Source: Type-B symbiont of Plautia stali (GTDB lineage Bacteria; Pseudomonadota; Gammaproteobacteria; Enterobacterales; Enterobacteriaceae). From it: a DNA stretch of 64,000 nucleotides. The stretch lies in NCBI GenBank assembly GCA_001485295.1, contig BBOA01000001.1, positions 124,001 through 188,000 of the forward strand, in the 5' to 3' direction. The notes under the pieces are model-generated. The model was not told where the DNA came from. It saw only the letters and a program-made list of their open reading frames with translations, and ran no database searches. The translations under genes and the position numbers were made by a program. Positions 1 to 9,513 of the stretch are shown in pieces. The stretch's first letter is position 1. Each line of letters begins with the position of its first letter.

Positions 1-2
1 AC

Positions 3-311
3 GCGCTGAGTAGAGGCGACCTGAAGCGGATCGGCGAACTGATGGCGGAATCGCACGCCTCGATGCGTAACGACTTTGAGATCACCGTGCCGCCGATCGA
101 TGCGCTGGTGGAGATTGTCAAAGCGGAGATCGGCGATCGCGGCGGCGTGCGTATGACCGGCGGCGGCTTCGGCGGCTGCGTGGTGTCTCTGATGCCGTTC
201 GATCTAGTCGATCAGGTCAAAACGGCGGTGATGGAACAATACGAAGCGAAAACCGGCATCAAAGAGACCTTTTACGTCTGCACCGCCTCAGAAGGAGCGG
301 GCCAATGCTAA
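3..311 (+). CDS. galK: Galactokinase, C-terminal part (runs off the left edge)
   Basis: Galactokinase phosphorylates galactose to galactose-1-phosphate in the Leloir pathway. Only the last ~102 codons are in the window; the frame is open from base 3. The C-terminal GHMP-kinase signature is clear (MTGGGFGGC near 155-183), and the tail ending in GAGQC followed by TAA is typical of enterobacterial GalK. No lesion is visible in this part. The stop overlaps the start of galM (ATGCTAA), as in an intact gal operon. Because galM next door is dead, the state of the unseen N-terminal part decides whether the enzyme works. Confidence 0.9.
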   Translation, partial: ALSRGDLKRIGELMAESHASMRNDFEITVPPIDALVEIVKAEIGDRGGVRMTGGGFGGCVVSLMPFDLVDQVKTAVMEQYEAKTGIKETFYVCTASEGAGQC

Positions 312-1290
312 GCGACGTCAATTCTCATGCGCCAGACGGCCAGCCGTGGCGCATAATCATGCTGCGCAACGCCAAAAGCATGGTGGCGACCTTTATGGAC
401 TGGGGCTCGGCGCGCGTGCCGATGCGTAACGACAGCGTGCGTGAAGCGCTGCTCGGCTGCGCCACGCCGTCCGACTATCTGCATCAGGACGCCTATCTCG
501 GCGCCAACACGACCGCTACGCGTCGACGTTGATGCAGTAGGCTATCCAGCTGGCGGCGTATCAGGGTGAGCACCAGCTGCACGGCGGGGGATGCAGGGGC
601 TTCGACAAGCGCTGCTGGCAGATCGTCAGCCAGAGCAAAAACAGCGTTGTTTACCACCTTAACTCGCCGGACGGCGATCAGGGCTTTCCGGGCAAACTGC
701 TGGCGCAGGTACGCTATGAGCTGGACGACGACAACTACCTGTCGATCAGCTATCAGGCCGAGGTCGATCGGCCCTGCCCGGTCAACCTGACCAACCACGC
801 CTATTTTAACCTTGACGCGCATCATGGCAACGCGCGCTAGCATCGCTTACAACTGCTGGCCGAACAGTATCTGCCCGTCGACAGCAGTGGTATCCCCAAT
901 GCGCCGCTGAAAGCGGTGGCGGACACTAGCTTCGATTTTCGTACGGCGAAAACAGTGGCGCAGGATTTCCTCACCGATGCCGATTAGCAGACGGTGAAAA
1001 GCTACGATCACGCCTTTCTGCTCAACAGCGCTGGTGATACCAGCCTGCCACACATCTCTGGTCCGCCGACGGCGAATTGCAGCTGACCGTCACCACCGCC
1101 GCGCCCGCGCTGCAGTTCTATAGCGGCAACTATCTGGTAGGAGCGGGCGCGCGAACAGGAAAGCTATACTGCTTTCTAGGGCATTGAGCTGGAGAGCAAA
1201 TTTTTACCCGATTCGCCGAATCATCCCGAATGGCTGCAGCCGGGCGAGCGCTGGGAATCGGTGACGCGCTACCGCTTCATCCTGCGCTGA
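305..1290 (+). pseudogene. galM: Aldose 1-epimerase (galactose mutarotase), broken
   Basis: GalM interconverts alpha and beta galactose. The reading starts well (APDGQP, MDWGSARVP, REALLGCA) but shifts frame after GANTT near 510. Later homology is found in pieces: GDQGFPG, PVNLTNHAYFNLD, YDHAFLL and a final YRFILR-stop at 1290. In-frame TAG codons occur at about 538, 838, 985 and 1177; the last lies in CTAGG where CCAGG is expected. The full family length (~340 codons) is still present, so decay is by point mutations and small indels. It overlaps the galK stop. Confidence 0.92.
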
Positions 1291-1451
1291 GCCACCGGCT
1301 GAAAAACGCGCAGTGCGTCGCCGACAGGCTTACACCCTGCCCCGTTTTCCGCTATGGTACGGTGCTATCCATGTGCCGCCGCGAGCGCGTCGGGTTGGTT
1401 GCAGCAAGCCTTCCATTATTGTATAAATATCAAATATTTAAGGAGTTAACT

Positions 1452-2204
1452 ATGGCCATAACTAAGCTGGTTCTGGTCCGCCATGGCGAAAGTAATTGGA
1501 ACCAAGAAAACCGCTTCACCGGATGGTATGACGTGGATCTTTCTGAAAAAGGTCGCACCGAAGCCAAAGCAGCTGGTCAGCTGCTGAAAAAAGAAGGTTT
1601 CGTCTTTGATTTCGCTTACACCTCCGTGCTGAAACGCGCCATTCACACCCTGTGGAACGTTCTTGATGAACTGGATCAGGCCTGGCTGCCGGTTGAGAAA
1701 TGCTGGCGTCTGAACGAACGTCACTACGGTGCGCTGCAGGGCATGGATAAAGCTGAAACCGCCGCCAAATATGGCGACGATCAGGTGAAACAGTGGCGTC
1801 GCGGTTTTGCGGTTACCCCGCCGGAGCTGGATCGCGGCGACGAGCGTTTCCCTAGCCACGACCCGCGCTATGCGAATCTTAGAGCTGAGCAGCTGCCAAC
1901 CACTGAGAGTCTAGCGCTGACTATCGATCGCGTGATCCCTTACTGGAACGAGAGCATTCTGCCGCGCATCAAGAGCGGCGAGAAAGTGATTATCGCGGCG
2001 CACGGCAACTCGCTGCGCGCGCTGGTGAAATACCTCGACAACATGAGCGAAGATGAGATCCTCGAGCTGAACATCCCGACCGGCGTGCCGCTGGTGTATG
2101 AGTTCGACGAGAATTTTAAACCGATCAAACACTACTATCTGGGCGATGCCGCCGAGATCGCAGAGAAAGCCGCTGCCGTCGCAAACCAAGGTAAAGCAAA
2201 GTAA
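1452..2204 (+). CDS. gpmA: 2,3-bisphosphoglycerate-dependent phosphoglycerate mutase
   Basis: Glycolytic and gluconeogenic enzyme interconverting 3- and 2-phosphoglycerate in the cytoplasm. The 250 aa match the usual length. The phosphohistidine signature [12 protein letters not shown] lies at residues ~6-17 and the second catalytic His is in AAHGNS (~184). The start at 1452 is chosen because AAGGAGTTAAC sits just upstream and because family members begin MAITKLVL; the frame is open further upstream but that stretch is not conserved. A strong palindromic terminator follows at 2221. It is the first intact gene after the broken galM and is probably transcribed on its own. Confidence 0.97.
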   Translation: MAITKLVLVRHGESNWNQENRFTGWYDVDLSEKGRTEAKAAGQLLKKEGFVFDFAYTSVLKRAIHTLWNVLDELDQAWLPVEKCWRLNERHYGALQGMDKAETAAKYGDDQVKQWRRGFAVTPPELDRGDERFPSHDPRYANLRAEQLPTTESLALTIDRVIPYWNESILPRIKSGEKVIIAAHGNSLRALVKYLDNMSEDEILELNIPTGVPLVYEFDENFKPIKHYYLGDAAEIAEKAAAVANQGKAK

Positions 2205-2220
2205 GCCATTAGCTGATGTG

Positions 2221-2250
2221 AAAGGCCAGACAGCTGTCTGGCCTTTTTTA
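2221..2250 (+). terminator. Rho-independent terminator of gpmA
   Basis: A perfect 26-bp palindrome (arms AAAGGCCAGACAG and CTGTCTGGCCTTT) is followed by a T-rich tail. It lies 16 bp after the gpmA stop and, being symmetrical, may also have served the convergent aroG. Confidence 0.9.
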
Positions 2251-2254
2251 TTGC

Positions 2255-3266
2255 TGCGGATCAGGCACTGTTTCACGGAGGCGGCCAGCTGGCTCAGCAC
2301 CTTGTCGGTGTCATTCCAGCCGATGCAGGCGTCGGTTACGCTTTTGCCGTAGACCAGCGGCTCGTCGCTCATCAAGCTCTGGTTGCCTTACACCAGATAG
2401 CTTTCCATCATCACGCCGATGATGCTACGCTCGCCGCCGGAAATCTGCGCCGCGACGTCGCCCGCCACCTCCAGCTGCTTCTGATACTGCTTGCTGCTGT
2501 TGGCGTGGCTAAAGTCGATCATCACCTGCTGCGGCAGACCCGCTTTCTCCAGACCGACTTTCACCGCGCTAACGTGATGCGTGCTGTAGTTCGGATCCTT
2601 GCCGCCGCGCAGAATAATATGGCAGTCCGCGTTGCCGCTGGTTTCAACGATCGCCGAGTGACCATATTTGGTGACCGACAGGAAGCAGTTCGGTGAACCA
2701 GCAGCGTTGATGGCGTCGATAGCCACTTTGATAGTGCCGGCGGTGCCATTCTTGAAGCCGACCGGGCAGGAAAGCCCTGACACCAGCTCACGATGCACCT
2801 GCGATTCGGTGGTGCGCGCGCCAATGGCGCCCCAGCTTATTAGGTCCGCCACGTACTGCGGCGTAATCATATCAAGAAACTCGCCCGCCGCCGGCAGACC
2901 GCTGTCGTTGACCTCCAGCAGCAGCTGTGGCCTGCTAGACGCAGGCCGTCGTTCAGCTGGAAGCTGCCGTCCATATAGGGATCGTTAATCAGCCCTTTCC
3001 AGCCCACGGTGGTGCGCGGCTTTTCAAAATAGACACGCATCACCACTTCCAGCTCGCTTTTCAGCTCGTCGCGCAGCGTCAGCAGACGTGCGGCGTACTC
3101 TTTCGCCGCTTGGGGATCGTGAATTGAACAGGGGCCGATCACCACCAGCAGGCGATCATCTTTGCCCTGCAAAACTTGGTGGATAGACTCGCGGGCGCTG
3201 GCGACGGTACACGCGGCGCTATCGGTCGCGGGGAATTTTTCCAGCAGCGCAACAGGAGGCAGCAGC
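2255..3266 (-). pseudogene. aroG: Phe-sensitive DAHP synthase, broken
   Basis: AroG makes DAHP, the first step of the shikimate pathway. Recognisable blocks run from [11 protein letters not shown] (near 3235-3266) through [24 protein letters not shown], then a frameshift near 2935, then ITPQYVADLISWGAIGARTTESQ, a TAA stop at 2388 and further homology (YGKSVTDACIGW) to about 2280. The first ~16 codons and the promoter are missing: homology stops at 3266, where the divergent ybgS remnant begins. Aromatic amino acid synthesis would need another isozyme elsewhere in the genome. Confidence 0.93.
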
Positions 3267-3410
3267 ACCGGCAGCAGCAATATGTCCGCAAATAAGATTG
3301 ACCAGAACAACCAGTGTAAAGATGGTAAATGCCCGGACATCAACAGCAAGGTGCAAACCGGTGAAGGCGGCGGTAAAGTCGACCGCAAAACTAACGGCAC
3401 TTCGCAGTAA
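3267..3410 (+). pseudogene. ybgS: YbgS-like periplasmic protein, C-terminal remnant
   Basis: The tail [16 protein letters not shown] and the ending TNGTSQ-stop closely match the end of E. coli YbgS, a small secreted protein of unknown role. The signal peptide and about two thirds of the protein are gone. In E. coli ybgS lies between aroG and zitB and diverges from aroG; here the two heads have been deleted together, joining the middle of ybgS to codon ~17 of aroG. Confidence 0.8.
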
Positions 3411-3439
3411 TATCTTCTGGAAAGCTTCGGCTCTCCATT

Positions 3440-3475
3440 ATTTTTCTATGCATTAACATTTTTCTATGCATTAAC
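3440..3475. repeat. Perfect 18-bp tandem duplication
   Basis: The unit ATTTTTCTATGCATTAAC occurs twice back to back (3440-3457 and 3458-3475) in the gap between the ybgS remnant and the response regulator gene. The copies are identical, so the duplication is recent. It may alter the promoter of the downstream gene. Confidence 0.97.
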
Positions 3476-3510
3476 TTCCGCTATGCTGAGGCAATGAATT
3501 CTGTCAGGAA

Positions 3511-4092
3511 ATGTTCATGGCCTCGCTGTTGTTGACAGACGACCATCCACTAGTCGAAGTGGCGCTGGAAGCCGCGCTCGAAAACTCGCCCCTTCTTATT
3601 GTTTTACGATCCGCCGCCAGCGAACAGCAGGCGCGCCAGCTGCTAACGCAGCCCACCGACATTATTATGCTGGATATTGGCCTGCCGGACGGCGACGGGC
3701 TGGAGATCCTGCGACGCCTTAAAATCCACTTTCCATCGATCCCGGTGCTGATCTATTCAGCGCAGCAGAGCAGCCACTATCTGCGCCGCGCGCAGGCGCC
3801 CGGCACGGCGGGCTACGTGGTGAAAAGTCAGTACATAAAGCAGCTGCTGAGCAATATCCTCGCTGTGCTGGGCGGACAGCAGGCCTTTCCGCCTGAGGTG
3901 ACCACGCCTGCACTGCCACTCACCAGCAAAGAGCAGCAGATGCTGCTGGCGACCGGCCTTTCCAATCTGGAAATCGCCGAACAGCTGTATATCAGCAATA
4001 AAACCGTCAGCACCCATAAAAAGAATATTTTGGAAAAAACCGGCGCGCGCTCGGTAGTGGAACTGGCCACTCTGTGGAAAGCGCAGTTGTAA
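3511..4092 (+). CDS. LuxR-family (NarL/EvgA-type) response regulator
   Basis: A 193-aa two-component response regulator. The N-terminal receiver domain has the acidic pair in TDDHPLV (~9-14), the phospho-acceptor Asp in MLDIGLPDGDG (~55) and the conserved Lys in YVVKSQ. The C-terminal LuxR-type helix-turn-helix is LTSKEQQMLL ... LSNLEIAEQLYISNKTVSTHKKNI. The start could be ATG 3511 or ATG 3517; AGGA lies just upstream. No lesion is seen. Its probable partner kinase directly downstream is destroyed, so this is an orphan regulator that may persist by chance or act unphosphorylated. Target genes cannot be read from the sequence. Confidence 0.85.
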   Translation: MFMASLLLTDDHPLVEVALEAALENSPLLIVLRSAASEQQARQLLTQPTDIIMLDIGLPDGDGLEILRRLKIHFPSIPVLIYSAQQSSHYLRRAQAPGTAGYVVKSQYIKQLLSNILAVLGGQQAFPPEVTTPALPLTSKEQQMLLATGLSNLEIAEQLYISNKTVSTHKKNILEKTGARSVVELATLWKAQL

Positions 4093-4574
4093 GACGACTC
4101 TTATTGCTGCTATTCTGTCTGACGGCGATGCAAACTTGGTCGGAGATACGACCGGTCATCGGTCTTGATTTACCGATGATGATGTCGGTCAACGGCGCTG
4201 ATGTGATGCAGGGAAAAATGCGGCGCGTCGGGCTGCTGGAGGAGAGCAACGCCTCATAGACGATGCGCGTATTTATGGCCTCATATAAGGTGTTGATGAA
4301 CGGGCAGAGCGCGCTGCGCTTGCAGCCTAGCTAGGGCACCGAGGTCAGGGTGACTCTGCTGCTGCAGCGCTGCGAAGAGCCGTCGCCTGAGAGCGACGAG
4401 CGGCCCCGCTACGCCGCACTGTGCTATAGTCGACGACTATCCGGCGTGCTGCATCAGCGCAGCTGGCGCGCATCACCGCGGCGCGCAGAGCGAGCGTCTG
4501 GGACGCAGCTGGCGGAAGCAGCACACCGCATGAAGGGAAGCTGGCTGCTGATCGGGCTGCAGCTCACTGCGCGC
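4074..4574 (+). pseudogene. Collapsed hybrid sensor histidine kinase (EvgS/BvgS-like) remnant
   Basis: The start overlaps the response regulator gene. A signal-peptide-like segment (RRLLLLLFCLTAMQ) is followed by scrambled sequence, then a piece resembling the end of a HATPase domain (ALRLQPS-stop-GTEVRVTLLLQ, near 4310-4375), and then a phosphotransfer-domain-like motif (AEAAHRMKGSWLLIGLQ, near 4513-4563). A full hybrid kinase of this class needs about 3 kb; only ~500 bp survive, so most of the gene has been deleted. The assignment rests on short motifs and on the neighbouring regulator and is inferential. Confidence 0.5.
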
Positions 4575-5341
4575 CTGCGGGCAACCGTAAACGTCTGGCG
4601 GTCGCCTTCACCTTTACGGCGATCTTTATGCTAGCGGAGGCGATCGGCGGCTGGATTTGCGGCTTGCTGATGCTGCAGTTCGCTCAGCGCAAGCCCAAGG
4701 CGCATCATACCTTTGGGCTCCTGCGTCTCACCGCGCTGATCGTCTAGGAGGCGTTACGGCGCTTCTACCAGCCGCAACCGGTAACCGGTGGCCTGATGCT
4801 CCTCGTCATCGCCGTGGCGGGCCTGCGGGCGAATATGCTGTCGTTCTGACTGCTGCACCACGGCAGCGAAGAGAAGAAGCTTAACGTGCGCGCCGCCACG
4901 CTGCATGGGATGGGCGATCTGCTCGGCTTGATGGGCGCACTGCGGCGGCGCTGATTATTGTCTAATACCGGCTGGACGCCCATCGACCCGGTTCTGTCGC
5001 TGCTATGGTGTCGCTGTTAGTGCTGCACAGCGCTTGATCGCTACTGTGAGAGCCTGCATGATCTGCTGGAGGGCACGCGCCGGCGGTGATGACGCGGAGA
5101 AGATGGCGCTCGATTTGACACTGAATATTGCCGAGGGGCGCAACGTGCACCACCTGCACATCTAGCAGGTCGGCGAGAAGCCGGTGGTGACCTTGACCTG
5201 CATGTACATGTGATCCCGCTCTAAGAGCACGCACGATGCGCTGCTGCAGCATATCCACCGCTATCTGCACTAGAAGTATCAAATTGGCCATGCCACGTGC
5301 AGATGTCAGCCGTGCCCACGCCCGACTGCGAGCCGTGTTAG
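4575..5341 (+). pseudogene. zitB: Zinc efflux CDF transporter ZitB, broken
   Basis: A cation-diffusion facilitator exporting zinc. Recognisable pieces include [49 protein letters not shown] and a C-terminal KYQIGHAT ... PCPTPDCEPC before TAG at 5341. There are in-frame TAG and TGA codons near 4747 and 4847, a deletion after GGWICG that removes the metal-binding helix, and several frameshifts. The N-terminus is fused to the kinase remnant. The 3' end overlaps the convergent pnuC stop by about 36 bp. Confidence 0.88.
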
Positions 5342-6028
5342 CGCGCGCTCTATCCATAGGCGCGATCCGTTGAGCGCGATCAGCGTCAGGATGACGTACT
5401 CCAGCGCCACGGCATAAATGCCCTGGCGCGCGAAGATCATTACGCTGATCACGTCAATAACTACCCACAGCAGCCAGTTCTCGACATATTTGCGTGTCAT
5501 CAGGATCATCGCCACGATAGAGAGCACCATCATGCTGGCGTCCCAGAACGGAAAGGCGTCGGGCTGCAGCGTCGTCATCGTCACCTGCAGGCCGAGCGCG
5601 TTCATCAGCGACACGGCAATCTGCGTCAGAAAGGCGAAAACCGGGTCGATATAGCGCGCCATCAGCGCAATCGCCACAACGCAAACCGCCCCCCATCCCA
5701 GCGTCTTCGGCAGCGGCAGCCAGCGAATTTTCAGCGCCGCCTGGCGATCGTCGCTCTGCCGGCTCCATGCGTACCAGCCGTAGAGGTTCGCGACAAAGAA
5801 GAAGAGCTGCAGCAGCAGGCTGGCGTAGAGCTGGATCTGGAAGAAGATGGCGGCGAACAGCGTGACGTTAATCAGGCCGAACGGATAGTTGATCATTTTC
5901 TCCAAGCTGGCGAGCCAGATGCAAAGCAGTCCCGCCAGCGTGCCGATGGCTTCAATCCACGAGAGATCGTAGCCGCCCGCGCCGAGCGGAATATGAACTA
6001 GGATGTTGCTTGTGCTGAAAAAATCCAT
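5306..6028 (-). CDS. pnuC: Nicotinamide riboside transporter
   Basis: Inner-membrane facilitator for nicotinamide riboside, a precursor of NAD. The 240 aa contain the expected seven to eight hydrophobic segments and family motifs such as WIEAIGTLAGLLCIWLAS and the C-terminal NWLLWVVIDVISV. Length matches E. coli PnuC (239 aa). The start at 6028 (MDFFSTSNILVH) aligns with the family; longer upstream readings run into nadA. It begins 10 bp after the nadA stop, so nadA-pnuC form an operon, normally under NadR control. Its last codons extend into the zitB ruin on the other strand. Confidence 0.96.
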   Translation of the reverse strand: MDFFSTSNILVHIPLGAGGYDLSWIEAIGTLAGLLCIWLASLEKMINYPFGLINVTLFAAIFFQIQLYASLLLQLFFFVANLYGWYAWSRQSDDRQAALKIRWLPLPKTLGWGAVCVVAIALMARYIDPVFAFLTQIAVSLMNALGLQVTMTTLQPDAFPFWDASMMVLSIVAMILMTRKYVENWLLWVVIDVISVMIFARQGIYAVALEYVILTLIALNGSRLWIERALTRLAVGRGHG

Positions 6029-6038
6029 CAATTGTCCC

Positions 6039-7100
6039 TCAGGCGTTCCCCTGTACCTTAAGTTTGAGTGCCGTAGCAAAAGAGAGCATACGGTTGAGCG
6101 GCAATAATGCCGCCTCGCGCAGCGCGCCATCAACCTCTATTTCATGCTGCGCGCCGCCCTGCTCCAGCCCTTCGGAGATCGCCTTCAGGCCGTTCATCGC
6201 CATCCACGGGCAGTGCGCGCAACTGCGGCAGGTTGCGCCTTCGCCTGCTGTCGGCGCTTCCAGCAGCGTTTTTTCCGGCACTGCCTGCTGCATTTTGTAG
6301 AAAATGCCGCGGTCGGTCGCCACGATCATTTGCGGATGCGGCAGCCGATGCGCCGCCTGAATCAGCTGGCTGGTGGAACCGACCGCGTCGGCGAGATCCA
6401 CTACCGCCTGCGGCGATTCGGGATGTACCAGCACCGCCGCGTCGGGATAGAGCGCTTTCATGCGCAGCAGCCCCTGGGTTTTGAATTCGTCATGGACGAT
6501 GCAGGCGCCCTGCCAGCAGAGCACGTCGGCGCCGGTTTTCTGCGTAACGTAGCGGCCGAGATGGCGATCCGGAGCCCAGATGATCTTTTCGCCTAAGCTG
6601 TCGAGATAGTCGATTAGCTCGACCGCGATGCTGGAGGTGACGACCCAGTCGGCGCGCGCTTTGACTGTCGCAGAGGTGTTAGCGTAGACCACCACGGTGC
6701 GGTCGGGATGGGCGTCGCAGAAAGCGTTAAATTCGTCGATAGGGCAGCCGAGGTCCAAGGAGCATTCCGCCTGCAGCGTCGGCATCAGCACGGTTTTTTC
6801 TGGGCTAAGGATTTTGGCGGTTTCGCCCATAAAACGCACGCCCGCCACCAGTAGGGTCGAGGCGGGGTGCGTGCTGCCGAAGCGAGCCATCTCCAGCGAG
6901 TCCGCCACGCAGCCGCCGGTCTCTTCCACCAGCGCTTGAATTTCCGGATCGGTGTAGTAGTGCGCCACCATAACCGCATTGTGCTCTTTTAGCAGGCGGT
7001 TGATCTTACTGAGGTAAAAGGCTTTTTCATCGTCACTGAGTCGGGCGGTTTTCGCCGGAAAGGGCCAAGCTGCGTTTTCTGTATCGAATAAAGCACTCAT
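6039..7100 (-). CDS. nadA: Quinolinate synthase A
   Basis: Condenses iminoaspartate with dihydroxyacetone phosphate to quinolinate in de novo NAD synthesis. It carries a 4Fe-4S cluster; the three ligand cysteines are seen in LQAECSLD (Cys113), DVLCWQGAC (~200) and RSCAHCPWM (~297). At 353 aa it is slightly longer than E. coli NadA at the C-terminus. ATG 7100 is preferred over the adjacent in-frame GTG at 7103. It is followed by pnuC, so the cell keeps both synthesis and salvage routes to NAD. Confidence 0.97.
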   Translation of the reverse strand: MSALFDTENAAWPFPAKTARLSDDEKAFYLSKINRLLKEHNAVMVAHYYTDPEIQALVEETGGCVADSLEMARFGSTHPASTLLVAGVRFMGETAKILSPEKTVLMPTLQAECSLDLGCPIDEFNAFCDAHPDRTVVVYANTSATVKARADWVVTSSIAVELIDYLDSLGEKIIWAPDRHLGRYVTQKTGADVLCWQGACIVHDEFKTQGLLRMKALYPDAAVLVHPESPQAVVDLADAVGSTSQLIQAAHRLPHPQMIVATDRGIFYKMQQAVPEKTLLEAPTAGEGATCRSCAHCPWMAMNGLKAISEGLEQGGAQHEIEVDGALREAALLPLNRMLSFATALKLKVQGNA

Positions 7101-7170
7101 CACACCGCTCTCGTTTTATTAAATGAACGAAAATCGCTAAAGGTGGCTAAAAATCGCATTCATATCACCA

Positions 7171-7752
7171 CTATGTTTTATATGCTAAACAAGATAGCGG
7201 AAACGGAGAGCGGTGTCGTGCTCTTTTTTCAGGCGTGGGGCTCTCCTCAGTGAATAGCGGCAGCAGAGTCGCTTTTTGCGGCATCTCCAGATCCAGCAAA
7301 AAGGCCTTAACCTCAAAGCCGCCTGCAAAGCCGGTTAGCCTGCCGTTTACGCCAATCACGCTATGGCATAGCGCGACAATAGAGAGCGGATTTCTGCCGT
7401 TCGCCGCGCCCACCGCGCGCACCGCCTAGAGATGGCCGATCTGTCGGACGATTTCACTATAGCTGCGCGTTTCGCCGAAGGGGATCGCCACCAGCGCGTT
7501 CCACACTTTTTTCTGGAAGTCGGTTCCAACAAAGTCGAGCGGCAGGTTAAAGCTGCGCCGCTCGCCGGCAAAGTACTCGCGCAGCTGGCGCTCTGTTTCG
7601 ATGAGGAAGGAATGCGCCTCATCGCGCGTTTGCGACATGAAGCGTGAGCCGTGAGGATCGTCTTTTTTCCATAAAATGCTCGCAAGTCCGCGCTTGCTCG
7701 CCACCAGTTTCAGTTTGCCCACCAGCGTGGAAACCAATTTGTAGTGATACAT
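7171..7752 (-). pseudogene. ogt: O6-methylguanine-DNA methyltransferase (Ogt-type), broken
   Basis: A suicide alkyltransferase that repairs O6-alkylguanine. The 5' part is conserved (REYFAGERRSFNLPLDF, FQKKVWNALVAIPFGETRSY), but a TAG interrupts the frame at 7426-7428. It lies in CTAGG where the family has CAG for Gln, i.e. an ancestral CCAGG. After the stop the same frame continues ([16 protein letters not shown]), but the active-site motif PCHRV reads LCHSV, so Pro and Arg are lost while the acceptor Cys remains. The tail is long and unconserved. The broken alkA lies on the opposite strand upstream. Confidence 0.88.
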
Positions 7753-7911
7753 AGTGCGTTCTCCCTGTTTGAGACGTCCGTTATTATCGCGTTCTAAGGC
7801 TGCTGGCACGCTGGCCGTTTTCGGTTATCAGGTTAAACTGCTTTGATGTCCGAAAACAGCGAGTCTGCATCATAAACCGGGTATAGGCTCTGTTTATTTA
7901 CAGGAGTCATT

Positions 7912-9150
7912 ATGTTCGATCTCGAGATTGCTTATCAGGCGCTAACCTCGCATGACACCCGTTTCGACGGCGTTTTTTTGTCGGCGGTCACGTCTACCGG
8001 CATTTACTGCTCTGTCCCATCTGTCCGGTTAAGGCGCCACAGCTGAAGAACTGTCTGTTTTTCGCCAGCGCGGAAGCGGCGGAGAAGGCGCATTTCCGGC
8101 TCTGTTTGCGCTGCCGCCCTGAGCAAAGCGCCCATCGATCAGTCTCACCGCGCGGCCGACCGGTTGATCCAGAGCATTGAAGAAGGGCTGCTGGAGGAGC
8201 GTGAAGGGTTGGAGGCAATCGCCGCCGGGTTTGGCGTGAGCCTACGTCAGCTGCGCCGTATCGTGCAGCAGGAGCTGGGCGTGTCGCCGCTGGAGCTAAA
8301 GCAGACGCGCCGTATACTGCTGGCGAAGCAGCTGCTGATAGAGACGCAGCTGCCGGTGACGGATGTGGCCTATACCAGCGGGCGATAGCGCTACGTTGCG
8401 CCTGAGCTATCGTCCGCCATATGACTGGGAGGCGATGCGGGCGTTTTTGCAGTCGCACCTGATGAAAGGGGTGAAGGCGGTACAGGATGGCGAATACCGG
8501 CGCACCGTGGCGCTGGGCCACTATCGCGGCTGGATCAGCGTGTCACATCTTCCTCAGAAGAACACGTTGCAGCTACTTAGCTAACGCCGGTGCTGCTGCG
8601 CTGCTTGCGCCGAGCCTAGCACTCAACCCCGACCGGCGCGTGCCGGGCGCGTTCGACGCCTTTGAGCTTGGCGTGAGCGCGATTATCGGCCAGCAGGTAA
8701 CGATGAAGGCCGCAATCACCGTAAACAGCCGTTTTGCCGCCTTTGGCGAGCCCTGCGAGACGCCCTTCCGCGATCTGACGTGCTACGCCGCGCAGCCCGA
8801 TAGCATCGCCAGCCTGACGGTGGACGATGTGGCCCTGCTCGGCATGGTCAGCGCTCGCTCGCGCGCCATTATCTCCTACGCTGGCGTGCGTTGGGGAGAC
8901 GCTGCTCTTTAACGCCACGCAGTCGCCAGAGGCAGTGTCAAACAGCTGGTGGTGTTGCCAAGGATTGTCTCCTAGACAGCGCACTATATCGCGATGCGCG
9001 CCCTGCGTTGGCCGGACGCCTTCCCCTATCGCCATCCTTAATAATCTGGGCGGCCTGAAGCCCGCCAAGGCGGAGGCAAGTTCCCAGCGCGGGCGCGCTC
9101 GCAAAGGAGACCCACCTCCCTGTGGGTCGGCCTCGCTCTCCTAGCTCGGA
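7912..9150 (+). pseudogene. alkA: DNA-3-methyladenine glycosylase II with Ada-type N-terminal domain, broken
   Basis: In Erwiniaceae-type AlkA an Ada zinc domain and an AraC helix-turn-helix precede the glycosylase. Seen in order: EIAYQALTSHDTRFDGVFF, the Cys-rich CPICPVKAPQLKNCLFF and CLRCRPE, the DNA-binding part (GLEAIAAGFGVSLRQLRRIV, QLPVTDVAYTSG), then glycosylase blocks (ELGVSAIIGQQVTMKAAIT, IASLTVDDVALLGMVSARS, PIAILNNLGGLKPAKAEA). Several frameshifts and stops separate these pieces, including a deletion after TSGR near 8388 that removes the rest of the AraC domain. The 3' end is approximate. ATG 7912 follows CAGGAGT. Confidence 0.85.
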
Positions 9151-9234
9151 CGCTTTGCTCTTCGCGCACGCGACCCCTGAACTAGTCTAGCCACGGTGTA
9201 GCTTTACGAAAAGGCGATAACAGCAACTACAGAA

Positions 9235-9266
9235 ACGAAAAAAAGCGCCCATTAGGCGCTTTTTTC
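9235..9266 (-). terminator. Terminator of the tRNA-Lys gene
   Basis: Hairpin with arms AAAAAAGCGCC and GGCGCTTTTTT and a 5-nt loop, just downstream (minus strand) of the tRNA. The symmetrical A/T tails make it bidirectional. Confidence 0.85.
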
Positions 9267-9271
9267 TGAAT

Positions 9272-9347
9272 TGGTGGGTCGTGTAGGATTCGAACCTACG
9301 ACCAATTGATTAAAAGTCAACTGCTCTACCAACTGAGCTAACGACCC
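9272..9347 (-). tRNA. tRNA-Lys (anticodon TTT)
   Basis: 76 nt including an encoded CCA. The GGGTCGT acceptor stem pairs with ACGACCC, the anticodon loop reads CTTTTAA, and the TTCGAAT T-loop is intact. E. coli has a multi-copy Lys/Val tRNA array at this place between nadA and cpoB; only one gene is present here. Confidence 0.97.
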
Positions 9348-9513
9348 ATCTTCAGGCTTGCCAAGCACATTTGCAATCTGTCCCAGCAACGGCGGCATAT
9401 ATTAATGATTTACCGAGGTAGGGCAACCCTTATTTTCCGCCGGTGGGTTCAACTGCTTACCTTTCATGCTGCCAGATCAGAAATCAGGCAAAATCTGGTG
9501 TTGGCTGCACAAA

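Noticed and set aside
1230-1451. N-terminal extension of gpmA
   Set aside because: The open frame upstream overlaps the end of galM and is not conserved; the ribosome site and alignment support ATG 1452.
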